64,000 nt of DNA from assembly GCA_026003755.1 (NCBI GenBank), contig BPHV01000002.1, forward strand, positions 62,001 through 126,000, in the 5' to 3' direction. Each line of letters opens with the position of its first letter. The stretch's first letter is position 1. Source of the DNA: Candidatus Roseilinea sp. (lineage in GTDB: Bacteria; Chloroflexota; Anaerolineae; J036; Brachytrichaceae). Position numbers and translations under genes: made by a program. The notes under the pieces were generated by a model. It was not told where the DNA came from. It ran no database searches and was given only the letters and a program-made list of their open reading frames with translations. This document shows, in pieces, positions 7,794-16,250 of the stretch.

Positions 7794-9245
7794 ATGGCTG
7801 AGCTGGGGGAACCACTGACCGAGCGCGAACTGGAAGTGGTGCGGTTGCTGGCGACGGGCGTCAGCAACAAAGAGATTGCTGCGCAGTTGCACGTCAGCCC
7901 GAACACCGTGCGCGTTCACCTGCGCAACATCTTCGCCAAGCTCGAAGCTCGGTCGCGCACGGAGGTGACGATGATCGCCGTGCGCAACGGCTGGGTGGAA
8001 ATTACGGCACAGGCCGAACTTCCCTCCCCTGGGGCATCCGCCGATTCGCCGGTTGCCGAGGCTGCAGCAACGCTCACCCTGCCGCAGGCCATCCCGGCCA
8101 TGGCTCCGATGGTTTCACCGGCAGCGCCCGCGGCGCAGCCGACGCCGGTCGCTCCTAACCCACAACCGTTACCATCACCCACCCTGTGGCAGCGGATCGC
8201 ATCCCTCGCGACGCTGTTGGCCATCCTCCCGCTCATGGTCATCTTGTTGCAGCGCCCCGCTGTTGAGGCCGGTGCAGCATTGGACGACTTTGCCCCGGCC
8301 GACGGATCGAGTGATCCTCCCATTGTCACGCCGTTGGCCGAATCGTCACGCTGGCATCTGCGGGCTTCGATCCGCACGGCCCGCACGCGGCCGGCCGTCG
8401 CCGTCGCCCGAGGCGATGTGTATGTCGTCGGCGGCGAAGTCGGACGCGCGCCGTCGGGCGAAGTGTTGATCTACAGCCCGCAGCGGGATGCCTGGCGAGA
8501 GGCAGCGAGCAAACCGACGCCGGTGATGAACACCGGCGCTGCAGTCATTGGCGATATGCTGTATGTACCCGGCGGCGCCACAGCAGACAGCCAGGCGAGC
8601 GACCGAGTCGAGGCGCTGAACCTAACGACGGGTGAGTGGAAGGTGCTCCCGCCGCTGCCGCGCCCTCTGGCCGGCCACGCCGTTGTGGCCTTCGGCGACC
8701 GGCTTTACGTCGTCGGGGGGCGCACATTGGGCGGCCTGAACAGCGCCACATTTGCCTTCGATGCAAAGTCGGGCCAATGGACGTCGCTGGCGTCCCTGCC
8801 CACGCCGCGCAGCCAACTCGCCGCCGCCGTCCTCAACGGGCGCATCTACGCCGTGGGCGGCTACGACGGCCGACGGGAATATGCGACCTGTGAATACTTC
8901 CAGATCGCCACCGGCCAGTGGGCTGCGTGCGCGCCAATGACCATCCCACGCGGTGGCTTGGGCCTGGCGCAGGTCGGCTCGATACTCTATGCGGTCGGGG
9001 GTGGCCTATCGGGCTTCGTCGGGTTCAACGAACGATACGACGCCGGCGCCGACCGGTGGACGCCGTTTGAGACGCCGGCGCAGCGGATGGGGGACTGGCG
9101 ATACATCGGCGTCGCGTCGCTGCCCACACAGTTCCACGTCATCGGCGGCGCTACGCGGGGCGTGCCGCTGGCCGACAACTATGTGTACGAAGTGCTGAAC
9201 TACCGCACCTTCCTACCGGCCTTCCAAGCGAACCCGGACCAGTAG
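7794..9245 (+). CDS. LuxR-type HTH protein with one membrane helix and an exported kelch beta-propeller
   Basis: Residues 1-70 are a complete LuxR/GerE helix-turn-helix (LTERELEVVRLLATGVSNKEIA ... VHLRNIFAKLEARSRTE, quoted in parts). Residues 75-130 are a Pro/Ala-rich linker. Residues 134-152 form one hydrophobic helix, and residues about 185-470 contain about six kelch repeats with the GG pairs typical of the fold (DVYVVGGEVG, RLYVVGGRT, RIYAVGGYDG, ILYAVGGG). The architecture is ToxR-like: a cytoplasmic DNA-binding domain tied through the membrane to an outside sensor, which is inference from topology. There is no receiver domain. The lone kelch propeller could bind a carbohydrate or protein. 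Gene start and -10 box coincide. Confidence 0.85.
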   Translation: MAELGEPLTERELEVVRLLATGVSNKEIAAQLHVSPNTVRVHLRNIFAKLEARSRTEVTMIAVRNGWVEITAQAELPSPGASADSPVAEAAATLTLPQAIPAMAPMVSPAAPAAQPTPVAPNPQPLPSPTLWQRIASLATLLAILPLMVILLQRPAVEAGAALDDFAPADGSSDPPIVTPLAESSRWHLRASIRTARTRPAVAVARGDVYVVGGEVGRAPSGEVLIYSPQRDAWREAASKPTPVMNTGAAVIGDMLYVPGGATADSQASDRVEALNLTTGEWKVLPPLPRPLAGHAVVAFGDRLYVVGGRTLGGLNSATFAFDAKSGQWTSLASLPTPRSQLAAAVLNGRIYAVGGYDGRREYATCEYFQIATGQWAACAPMTIPRGGLGLAQVGSILYAVGGGLSGFVGFNERYDAGADRWTPFETPAQRMGDWRYIGVASLPTQFHVIGGATRGVPLADNYVYEVLNYRTFLPAFQANPDQ

Positions 9246-9262
9246 CAGGCTGCGGCCCTGGG

Positions 9263-10012
9263 TCAGGCCATTGCTTCCGCCGCGTTCAGCGACAGGGCGT
9301 CGCCTCGCTCGAAATGACGCCACCAGGCACCAATGACCGAGGCGTCGCCGAAGAACCACTTGCCCCAACCCGGCGAATGCCCCACGCCTTCTAATTCGAG
9401 TGTGTCTGCGCCCTCCAGCTCACTCAGCGCGAGCGGCACCACGCCATCGCCCCACTGCGCGCCGTCGCCGGAGATGAAGCGATAGTTGTAGTAAGCCTCG
9501 CGCTGGCGCAAAGCGCCATCGGCCTTGCCTTCGATGTGCCGGCTGCGCACGTTGATATAGCGGACCTGCGGCGCGTAGTAAGCGCCGGGGTACGTCTCGT
9601 CCACCCATGCCGCAGCGCGCATGCCTCGGCGCGGCGCGGCGCGCGTCGCCCGCAGCGGGCTGCCGACCATATACAGGCGCGACACGCGCTCGTAGCCGTG
9701 ATAGGAGCGCTGGTGGGGTTTGATCGTCCGATCGCCGAGATAGGCTCGCCCGACGATGCCGCCGGCACTGTGACCGACCAGGATGACTTTGCGCGCGCCG
9801 GTCTGCTTCAGCGCGTGGCTGATGGCCGCGTGCGCGCGGTCCACCAGCAGGCTGTAGTCAGTCAAGCTGGCCAGCATCCACGTCATGCGCGTAATGCCGG
9901 CGATGAAGACGGGCCGCCCCGCAATGTTGGCCAGCGCGCGCGCCGCAAGGCGGTAGTCGCTCCAATGCGAGCCGAAGCCGCCGATCAGCACGATGGGTTC
10001 TCGAACGCTCAT
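9263..10012 (-). CDS. Alpha/beta-hydrolase, lipase/esterase-like
   Basis: This 249-residue protein has the nucleophile elbow GHSAGG near residue 79 and an early IGGFGSHW segment that could form the oxyanion side of an alpha/beta-hydrolase. An aspartate (GDGVVPLA) and a late histidine (GVGHSPGW) could complete the triad. It resembles the PGAP1/lipase-like esterases of cyanobacteria and plants. No signal peptide is visible, so it is probably cytoplasmic. The substrate is unknown. A TAGACT box lies 10 bases upstream of the ATG, giving a near-leaderless start. It converges with the LuxR-kelch gene, with 17 bp between them. Confidence 0.75.
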   Translation of the reverse strand: MSVREPIVLIGGFGSHWSDYRLAARALANIAGRPVFIAGITRMTWMLASLTDYSLLVDRAHAAISHALKQTGARKVILVGHSAGGIVGRAYLGDRTIKPHQRSYHGYERVSRLYMVGSPLRATRAAPRRGMRAAAWVDETYPGAYYAPQVRYINVRSRHIEGKADGALRQREAYYNYRFISGDGAQWGDGVVPLALSELEGADTLELEGVGHSPGWGKWFFGDASVIGAWWRHFERGDALSLNAAEAMA

Positions 10013-10082
10013 GCCGCAAGTAGTCTAACGGAAACGATTAGCCCGACATTAAGGGCGCATTCAAGGCCACAGGTGCGATTGC

Positions 10083-11363
10083 CTATGGGCGCGCCTGGCG
10101 GATGACATCGGCGCCCACATACGGGCGTAGCACTTCCGGCACAACGACGCTGCCGTCGGCCTGCTGGTAATTCTCCAGCACTGCGATCATCGTGCGCGGC
10201 AGGCCCAGGCCGCTGCCGTTCAGCGTGTGCACGAATTCCGGCTTGGCCCCCTTGGCGCGGCGGAACTTGATGTTGGCGCGGCGCGCCTGAAAGTCGCCCA
10301 CGTTGCTGACCGAGCTGACCTCCAGCCATTCGCCGACGCCGGGAGACCACACCTCGAGGTCGTAGGTGATGCGTGAGGCGAAGCTCAGATCGCCGGTGCA
10401 CAGCAGCTTGACGCGATAGGTTAAGCCCAATTCCTTTAACGTGGCTTCGGCATCCTCGCGCATCTTCTCCAGGTAGTGGTCGCTGTCCTCCGGCTTGGTG
10501 AACGCATACATCTCCACCTTGTCGAACTGGTGGCCGCGCTTGATGCCGCGCACATCTCGGCCGGCGCTCATCTTCTCGCGTCGGAAGCACGGCGTATAGG
10601 CGGCGTACAGCCGGGGCAGGTCGTCGGCGTCGAGGATTTCGTTGCCGTGCAGGTTGGTGAGCGGCACCTCGGCCGTCGGCACCATCCAGAAGTCTTCCTC
10701 AGCGTCGTGATACAGGTTGTCGCGGAACTTCGGCAGTTGGCCGGCGGCGAACAACGTCTGCGCCTTCACCATGAAGGGCAGGTAGCGTTCTTCATAGCCC
10801 TGCCGTAAACGCAGGTCGAGCATCCAAGCGATGAGGCCGCGTTGTAGGCGCGCGCCCCACCCGTTCAACACATAGAACCGGCTGCCGCTCAACTTCACGC
10901 CGCGCTCGAAGTCAATGATCCCCAACTGCTCGCCGATCTCCCAGTGGGGCTTAGGGGAGAAGTCCTGTGGCGGCCGTGTGCCCTCGACCACGCGCAACAC
11001 GACGTTGTGCGTTTCGTCCGGCCCGATCGGGACGCGCGGGTCTGCCAGGTTGGGTAGCGCTGCCGTCAGCTCGCCGAGCTGCGCTTCGATCTTGGCCAGC
11101 GCCGACTCCAGCGCGTCAATTTCATCGCCGACGCGACGCATCTCGGCCTTCTTGGCTTCACGCTCGGCTTCATCGCGCATGCGGCCGATTTCCTTGCTCA
11201 CTGCGTTGCGGGTGGCGCGCAATTGCTCTGAGCGCGCCAGGATTTCTCGTCGCTGCATGTCGAGCGCCAGGATTTCGTCCACCGGCGTCGGGTCGTTGCC
11301 GCGATGGATGATCGCTCGGCGGACGACCTCCGGTTCTTTGCGGATCAAGTTGATGTCCAGCAT
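10083..11363 (-). CDS. serS: Seryl-tRNA synthetase
   Basis: SerRS charges tRNA-Ser (and tRNA-Sec) with serine. The 426-residue protein begins [15 protein letters not shown], followed by the long antiparallel coiled-coil arm (residues about 35-105) that contacts the long variable arm of the tRNA. The class II catalytic core shows motif 2 ([18 protein letters not shown]) and motif 3 ([18 protein letters not shown]). The length is normal. It has a GGAGG ribosome-binding site and is preceded by a T-box leader with a serine specifier codon, so it is controlled by uncharged tRNA-Ser. Confidence 0.96.
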   Translation of the reverse strand: MLDINLIRKEPEVVRRAIIHRGNDPTPVDEILALDMQRREILARSEQLRATRNAVSKEIGRMRDEAEREAKKAEMRRVGDEIDALESALAKIEAQLGELTAALPNLADPRVPIGPDETHNVVLRVVEGTRPPQDFSPKPHWEIGEQLGIIDFERGVKLSGSRFYVLNGWGARLQRGLIAWMLDLRLRQGYEERYLPFMVKAQTLFAAGQLPKFRDNLYHDAEEDFWMVPTAEVPLTNLHGNEILDADDLPRLYAAYTPCFRREKMSAGRDVRGIKRGHQFDKVEMYAFTKPEDSDHYLEKMREDAEATLKELGLTYRVKLLCTGDLSFASRITYDLEVWSPGVGEWLEVSSVSNVGDFQARRANIKFRRAKGAKPEFVHTLNGSGLGLPRTMIAVLENYQQADGSVVVPEVLRPYVGADVIRQARP

Positions 11364-11385
11364 ATCGGCGTCCTCCCATCACATC

Positions 11386-11640
11386 AAAATGAAAGCGCCC
11401 TTGTCGCATCAGGACGAAGGGCGCTCGTGGTGCCACCTGACTTCATTAGAGATTGGAGATCGAGAGATTAGAGATCGGCGGCCGGCTACCACCAATCTCC
11501 AATCTCCAATCCCTAGTCCCTAATCTCTCATGTTCGTTAACGGGAACTCCCGTCCTGCTCGTCGCAGGAAGCTCTGCGAGTGGAAGCGCGACCCTTCAGG
11601 CTGCCGGTTCACACCGTCCACCGGCTCTCTGCAAGCACAT
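11386..11640 (-). promoter_or_regulatory. T-box riboswitch controlling serS (Ser specifier UCC)
   Basis: Read on the minus strand, the leader starts with a stem I region holding GAGAGCCGG and GGTGTGAACCGGC. The candidate specifier TCC (11584-11582) is followed by ACTC, as in other T-boxes of this short type. The T-box core AGGTGGCACCACG lies at 11438-11426. An intrinsic terminator follows: arms at 11425-11417 (AGCGCCCTT) and 11402-11393 (AAGGGCGCTT), then TCATTTT, 30 bp before the serS ATG. Uncharged tRNA-Ser should favour the antiterminator. An inverted simple-repeat hairpin (11447-11527) is inserted between stem I and the core. Confidence 0.88.
11447..11527. repeat. Inverted ATCTCC-type simple repeat inside the T-box leader
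   Basis: The left arm (GAGATTGGAGATCGAGAGATTAGAGATCGG) and right arm (CCAATCTCCAATCTCCAATC...CCTAATCTCTC) are imperfect reverse complements and could fold into a long hairpin. The same ATCTCC-like unit is present inside hisD near 3473-3510 and in a short form near 40022-40040. Confidence 0.65.
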
Positions 11641-11696
11641 CCGGCGCGCATCTCGCGTCGTCGCCAATGCCCACCATTTTAACCGCAAAGGCCGCT

Positions 11697-12419
11697 ATGA
11701 TGCACGGCATGGTCAAAGCGCTGCATGCGTGGTCGCTCGAACCGGAACAGGCGATCCAGGTCCAGGCGCAACTGCGCGCGCAACTCGTGTTGCGGTGGGA
11801 TGGCCGCGCAGTGCGCACCATCGCCGGCGTGGATGTGAGCCTGAGCGAAGCGCGCGCCCATGCGGCCATCGTCGTGCTGCGCTATCCCCAGATGACCCCG
11901 ATCGAAGGCGTAATCGCGGACGCGCCGCTCGCCTTGCCCTATATCCCCGGCCTGTTGGCCTTTCGAGAGGGTCCGGCCATCCTCGCGGCCTGGGAGCAGC
12001 TCCGTCATCCACCCGACCTTGTGATGTTCGACGGGCAGGGCATCGCGCATCCGCGAGGGATCGGCATCGCCTCTCAGATGGGGCTGTGGTTGGAACGCCC
12101 CACGATCGGCGTTGGCAAGTCCAGGCTATACGGCGATTTTGAGGAACCGGGGCCGAACGTCGGCGACGCAAGCGACCTGATTGACCCGCAGACGAAGCAG
12201 GTGATCGGCGCCGTCTTGCGGACGCGCAAACGGGCTAAGCCGCTTTTCGTCTCCCCGGGCCATTTGATTGATACGGCGCGCGCAGTGGCCTTCGTCATGC
12301 AGTGCGCGCGGGGCTACCGTTTGCCGGAGCCAACGCGCTGGGCGCACAAGTTCGCCGCAGGCGCGGCGTTGCCGATTGACCCAGGTGAAGACGCCCAGGA
12401 TCCGTTGGCGCCGTTTTGA
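11697..12419 (+). CDS. nfi: Deoxyinosine 3'-endonuclease (endonuclease V)
   Basis: Endonuclease V cuts the second phosphodiester bond 3' of deoxyinosine and starts repair of deaminated adenine. The protein has the family signatures: IAGVDVSLSEARAHAA with the first catalytic Asp, YIPGLLAFREGPAIL, the DLVMFDGQGIAHPRGIGIAS block with the second catalytic Asp, and IGVGKSRLYG. I placed the start at the ATG pair at 11697, because the region upstream overlaps the divergent serS T-box leader. The product is about 240 residues, the usual size. The intergenic space is shared with serS on the opposite strand. Confidence 0.92.
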   Translation: MMHGMVKALHAWSLEPEQAIQVQAQLRAQLVLRWDGRAVRTIAGVDVSLSEARAHAAIVVLRYPQMTPIEGVIADAPLALPYIPGLLAFREGPAILAAWEQLRHPPDLVMFDGQGIAHPRGIGIASQMGLWLERPTIGVGKSRLYGDFEEPGPNVGDASDLIDPQTKQVIGAVLRTRKRAKPLFVSPGHLIDTARAVAFVMQCARGYRLPEPTRWAHKFAAGAALPIDPGEDAQDPLAPF

Positions 12420-12469
12420 CCTATCCGCTCTGAAGCCGTGGCGCGTCGTTCGCGTTCGCGCGCGTGGGT

Positions 12470-13852
12470 TCACGTGGAGCACAGGCGGCGCGCCAATTCG
12501 TCGTCATCCAGCACGGTGCGCAGGTCGAGCATGACACGGTCGTTGCTGATCCGGGCGATCACGCCGCGGGCGCGCAAGGCGGCCAAAATCTCGCCCGGCG
12601 AGCGCACGTTTGACGTGAGCGCGATCAACGTGGTCGGCAGGGTCTCGCCCGGCAACGCCCCACCGCCTACCGCGCTCACACCGTCCACCAATTCGGCCCG
12701 TAGGCCGTTCTCCAGTAGCCAGCCGGCGATCTGCGCGGTGATCCGAGTTGCGCGCCGCGTAATATCCGCCTTGGACATGGCCAACATGCGGATCACCGGC
12801 ACCTCGCGATGCGCCTCGCCGCGCGCGTAATGCAGCAGCGTCGCCGACAGCCCGGCCAGGGTGAATTTATCGGCGCGGAAGGCGCGCGCCAACGGATGCC
12901 GCCGGCAGCGCTCAATCCACTCGCGCCGCCCCAGCATGATGCCGGCTTGCGGCCCCCCCAGCAGCTTGTCGCCGCTGAAGGTCACCATGGCGACGCCAGC
13001 CCGCAGACTATCCTGCGGCATCGGCTCGCGACGCAGGCCGAACTGCGAGGTATCTACGAGCGCGCCGCTGCCCAGATCGTCTAGCACCGGAACGGAGAAG
13101 CGCTCGCCGAGCCGAACCAAATCCGCGAGGGGCGCCGCCTCCACGAAGCCGATCATCAGAAAATTGGACGCGTGAACGTGCAGGATCGCGCCAATGCCCG
13201 GCGCATGCCCTTCGGCTTGGCGGATCGCCTGCTCGTAATCCGATAGGCGCGTCCGATTGGTCGTGCCCACCTCGATCAAGTGCGCGCCGCTTTGTGCCAT
13301 GATCTCGGGGATGCGGAACCCGCCGCCGATCTCCACCAGTTGGCCGCGTGAGATCACCACGCCTTTGCCGGCGGCGACCGTGGCCAGCATCAGCACCGTC
13401 GCTGCGGCGCAGTTATTCACGACCAACGCTGCTTCTGCGCCGGTCAATTGGCGCAGCAACTGCTCCACCGCCTCACCGCGCCGCCCGCGTTCGCCGACAG
13501 CCATGTCGAATTCGAGCGGGCTGTAGTCGCGCCCAACCTTCAGCATCGCCTCCTGGGCGGATCGGCTGAGCGGCGCGCGGCCGAGGTTGGTGTGGATGAT
13601 CACGCCGGTTGCGTTCACAACCGTCGGCGGATGCTCGAGGGAGAACGACTGCAACCAGGCGCGCGCGGTCGCGATCAGCTCATCGCGCGAGGGGGGCGGG
13701 GCGCCGTTGCGGATGGCTCGACGGGCGCGATCGAGCGCCTCGCGGAGCGCATGCACCACGCGCGCATGTCCTTCGGCTTCGACCAGTCCGTCGGCCTGCG
13801 CGAGCAGTTCGCTCACGCTCGGCAACTGCCGCAGCCTGTCGTTCAAAGCCAC
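12470..13852 (-). CDS. selA: L-seryl-tRNA(Sec) selenium transferase
   Basis: SelA is a PLP enzyme that converts Ser-tRNA(Sec) to Sec-tRNA(Sec) using selenophosphate. The 460-residue protein has the N-terminal tRNA-binding helices (RLRQLPSVSELLAQ), VVNATGVIIHTNLGRAPLS, the conserved VVNNCAAAT and the PLP lysine motif FSGDKLLGGPQAGI near residue 290. The GTG start at 13852 lies seven bases after a perfect TATAAT, consistent with the family N-terminus. No selB, selD or tRNA-Sec gene is visible in this window, so the rest of the selenocysteine system must lie elsewhere if it is present. Confidence 0.93.
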   Translation of the reverse strand: MALNDRLRQLPSVSELLAQADGLVEAEGHARVVHALREALDRARRAIRNGAPPPSRDELIATARAWLQSFSLEHPPTVVNATGVIIHTNLGRAPLSRSAQEAMLKVGRDYSPLEFDMAVGERGRRGEAVEQLLRQLTGAEAALVVNNCAAATVLMLATVAAGKGVVISRGQLVEIGGGFRIPEIMAQSGAHLIEVGTTNRTRLSDYEQAIRQAEGHAPGIGAILHVHASNFLMIGFVEAAPLADLVRLGERFSVPVLDDLGSGALVDTSQFGLRREPMPQDSLRAGVAMVTFSGDKLLGGPQAGIMLGRREWIERCRRHPLARAFRADKFTLAGLSATLLHYARGEAHREVPVIRMLAMSKADITRRATRITAQIAGWLLENGLRAELVDGVSAVGGGALPGETLPTTLIALTSNVRSPGEILAALRARGVIARISNDRVMLDLRTVLDDDELARRLCST

Positions 13853-13859
13853 CCTGGGG

Positions 13860-13865
13860 ATTATA
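13860..13865 (-). promoter_or_regulatory. Consensus -10 (TATAAT) of leaderless selA
   Basis: On the minus strand TATAAT is followed by seven bases and then the selA GTG at 13852, so the expected +1 is at the start codon. No ribosome-binding site is present. Confidence 0.5.
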
Positions 13866-14082
13866 CGGAGTCCCGTTTGACCACGCGCCTAACCTGTGGC
13901 GCGCGAGCGCACGGCCGCTCTGCTGCTGCGCTCGATCATTTTGGATCGCCGCTCTGATGTTATTTGGCGAAGCGGAAGTTCTCCGTGTTGGGCATGTCGC
14001 CGCAGCGTCCAAGACCGAGTCTGGTGCTGAGGGTGCATCACCTGCTGCGGCGCGGAAGGATAGGCGATGCGGAGTGGACCAT

Positions 14083-14913
14083 CTACACCATGCCGCGTTG
14101 CTTAATGGCTTCGTAGATCACCAGCGCTGCGCTCGTGGCCACGTTCAGCGAGTTGATCCGACCGAACATGGGAATGCGCACGGCGGCGTCGGCCTGGTCG
14201 AGCCAGAATTGGGACAGCCCGTATTTCTCTTCGCCGACGGCGATCGCGCAGGGCTGGGCAAAGTCGAACTGCGTGTAGCTCGCCGGCCATTGTCCACGCA
14301 ACGGATTGGGAGTAGTGGCGACAATGCGTATGCCATGCTCGCGCAGCCAGGCGATGGCCTCGGCACTCGTGCATTGCGCGACCGGCACGCTGAAGAGCGC
14401 GCCTTGTGATGCGCGCACTACGTTCGGGTTAGTCAGGTCGGCCTTGGGATCACAGAACAGAAAGGCGTCTACGCCGGCGGCGTCACACGTGCGCAGCATG
14501 GCGCCCAGATTACCCGGCTTCTCCACCGCTTCCACGACAAGGTAGAGCGGCGTCCGGCTGCGCGCCGGGGTCAGCCAGCTCAGCGAGAAGTCCGGCCGTT
14601 TCACGATGCCCAGCCAACCATCTGGCCCGTCGCGATAGGCCATCTTCTCGAAGACCGGTCGCGTGGTCTCGATCAACTCGGCGCCGGTATCGCGCACGCG
14701 CCACTGCAGATTGTCGTGTGCGTCGGGGCTGTGCGCCGGCTTGAACAGCTCAGGGCAGATGAAGACAGTCTGCGGGCGCACGCCGCAATCCAGGGCGAGT
14801 GATAGTGGATCGAAGCCTTCGATCAGCATCAAGCCATCTTCGTCGCGCTGGCGCTTGTCGCGCAGCGCCACGACATGCTTGACGCGCGGGTTGGTCAGAC
14901 TGGTGATGCGCAT
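14083..14913 (-). CDS. SpoU/TrmH-family RNA 2'-O-methyltransferase
   Basis: This 276-residue protein begins with ITSLTNPRVKHVVALRDKRQR, a typical substrate-binding N-terminal domain. The SPOUT knot signatures follow: LYLVVEAVEKPGNLGAMLRT (motif 1) near residue 125, AIAVGEEKYGLS (motif 2) near residue 213, and IPMFGRINSLNVATSAALVIYEA (motif 3, quoted in part) near the end. Such enzymes methylate a ribose 2'-OH in rRNA or tRNA with SAM; the exact target cannot be read from the sequence. It lies upstream of selA in the same direction, with 230 bp between them. Confidence 0.88.
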   Translation of the reverse strand: MRITSLTNPRVKHVVALRDKRQRDEDGLMLIEGFDPLSLALDCGVRPQTVFICPELFKPAHSPDAHDNLQWRVRDTGAELIETTRPVFEKMAYRDGPDGWLGIVKRPDFSLSWLTPARSRTPLYLVVEAVEKPGNLGAMLRTCDAAGVDAFLFCDPKADLTNPNVVRASQGALFSVPVAQCTSAEAIAWLREHGIRIVATTPNPLRGQWPASYTQFDFAQPCAIAVGEEKYGLSQFWLDQADAAVRIPMFGRINSLNVATSAALVIYEAIKQRGMV

Positions 14914-15554
14914 AGGCGATCGTGTCGGCGATATCCTAGCGCAACAGGCGGGTTCGGGCGCCAGGTCGTCAGGTCAATCAGGCCATAAAGCGCAGCGCTG
15001 CGCGTTCCGGCCAGGGACGTGCGCGGTCGGCAAGGACGCTGTAATGTTCGGCGCGGGGCACAGTGGAATTGAGGCAGTCTTGCGGGTCGGCTTGGCGCCG
15101 GTGCAACGAACGCTTACTTCTTTCTCGAACATCCCCAAACGCCTCGGTTCAAGACACGTTTGCCCCGCAGGTCGAGATGCGCTACACTGCACCGCAGCAT
15201 CTCGAGACCGCTCCATCTCCTTCATGAGCACTCCATCGTTGGAAATTTCTCAAGCCAAAAGCAGTTCACGCGCCGGAGTGGATGGGGGACAGGGCGGGCG
15301 CTTTTGGCAGCGCGCCTCGCCTGTCGTGGCTGCGCAGGCGCCCGCGCGACCTCGGCTTGATCACTCTCACCATCCATCCGGGTATAGCGCGCTGGGAAGG
15401 CTTCTCCGCCGGCTGCTTGCCGGCTTGGCACACGTGGCCGGCATGTGTGGACAAGCCGCACACGCGGCGGCCGTGATGAGCGACTAGGCGCCCGTGCCGC
15501 CTGGCGAAGCACGGCGCCGTCGCGAGCGACGCGACGGGCGCCAATGCATCAGCA
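14914..15554. other. Intergenic stretch with no convincing gene; one possible promoter
   Basis: This 640-bp stretch separates divergent genes. Open frames exist in it, but their translations have no recognisable domain and look like GC-rich chance frames. A TTGCCC-N17-TACACT pair at 15160-15188 could be a plus-strand promoter for the downstream methyltransferase or for a small untranslated transcript. Nothing else was recognised. Confidence 0.4.
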
Positions 15555-16250
15555 ATGCGCGGTTTCTTGCACCAACGTTCGCCGGCGCCTGAGCTGCTGG
15601 ACGAGCGCGCCTATCGTGATCTGGAAGAGTTGCGCGGCAACCTGCGCGACATGGCGCGCTACGACCGCCGCCTGGGCGTCTTTGCGCGGGCGACTCGATT
15701 GGTCACGGCTGCGCTGCCGCCAACTGCGACCGGCTACACCGGCCTGGATGTCGGCTGTGGATCGTGTGACTTTATCGCCTATGCCCGGCAAGTCATGCCG
15801 GCCGCGCGCTGGGTGGGTGTGGATGTATCGTCCGACGTGCTTCGCCTCGCGCGCCAGGAGCGTCCCGAAGTGTTTGCGATTTGCGCTTGGGGCATGCGCC
15901 TGCCGCTCGCCGATGCGAGCGTAGACGTTGTGACGTGCATCCATGTGCTGCACCATCTCAACCCGCCGGAAGCCATCGCGCTGCTGCGCGAACTCCGTCG
16001 CGTGGCTCGGCGGCAGGTGGTGTGCCTGGACTTGAGCCGAAATGTGAGCGCGCTCGTCGGCGCTTGGCTGCTGACGCGGCTGACCAGCCGCAACCGACTG
16101 ACGCGCGCCGATGGCGTGCGATCAGTCCGCCGCGCCTACACGGCGGCCGAAGCCGCCGATCTTGCCCGGCAGGCCGGCTGGGCGCACTTCCGCACGCGCC
16201 TTCACGGGCCGTTCCATTATTCCCTGACGCTGATGCAATCACTCGCATAG
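15555..16250 (+). CDS. Class I SAM-dependent methyltransferase
   Basis: This 231-residue protein has a class I Rossmann methyltransferase core: motif I LDVGCGSCDFIAYA near residue 58, an acidic loop VGVDVSSDVLRLARQ, motif III-like GMRLPLADASVDVVTCIHVLHHL and a C-terminal arm. The overall form resembles the methyltransferases found beside type III polyketide synthases and lipid-modifying loci, or UbiE-like enzymes. The substrate is not known. It is tail-to-tail with the glycosyltransferase gene on the other strand, and the two overlap by 12 bp. Confidence 0.8.
   Translation: MRGFLHQRSPAPELLDERAYRDLEELRGNLRDMARYDRRLGVFARATRLVTAALPPTATGYTGLDVGCGSCDFIAYARQVMPAARWVGVDVSSDVLRLARQERPEVFAICAWGMRLPLADASVDVVTCIHVLHHLNPPEAIALLRELRRVARRQVVCLDLSRNVSALVGAWLLTRLTSRNRLTRADGVRSVRRAYTAAEAADLARQAGWAHFRTRLHGPFHYSLTLMQSLA

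Noticed and set aside
13853-14082. Possible tRNA-Sec gene between the RNA methyltransferase and selA
   Set aside because: I looked for a long acceptor/variable-arm cloverleaf and a TTCG-type T-loop and found none; the spacer holds only the selA -10 box.
14663-15487. A 274-codon plus-strand frame spanning the end of the methyltransferase gene and the spacer
   Set aside because: The first half is antisense to a clear SpoU-family gene and the second half has no recognisable domain; the composition is that of a chance frame.
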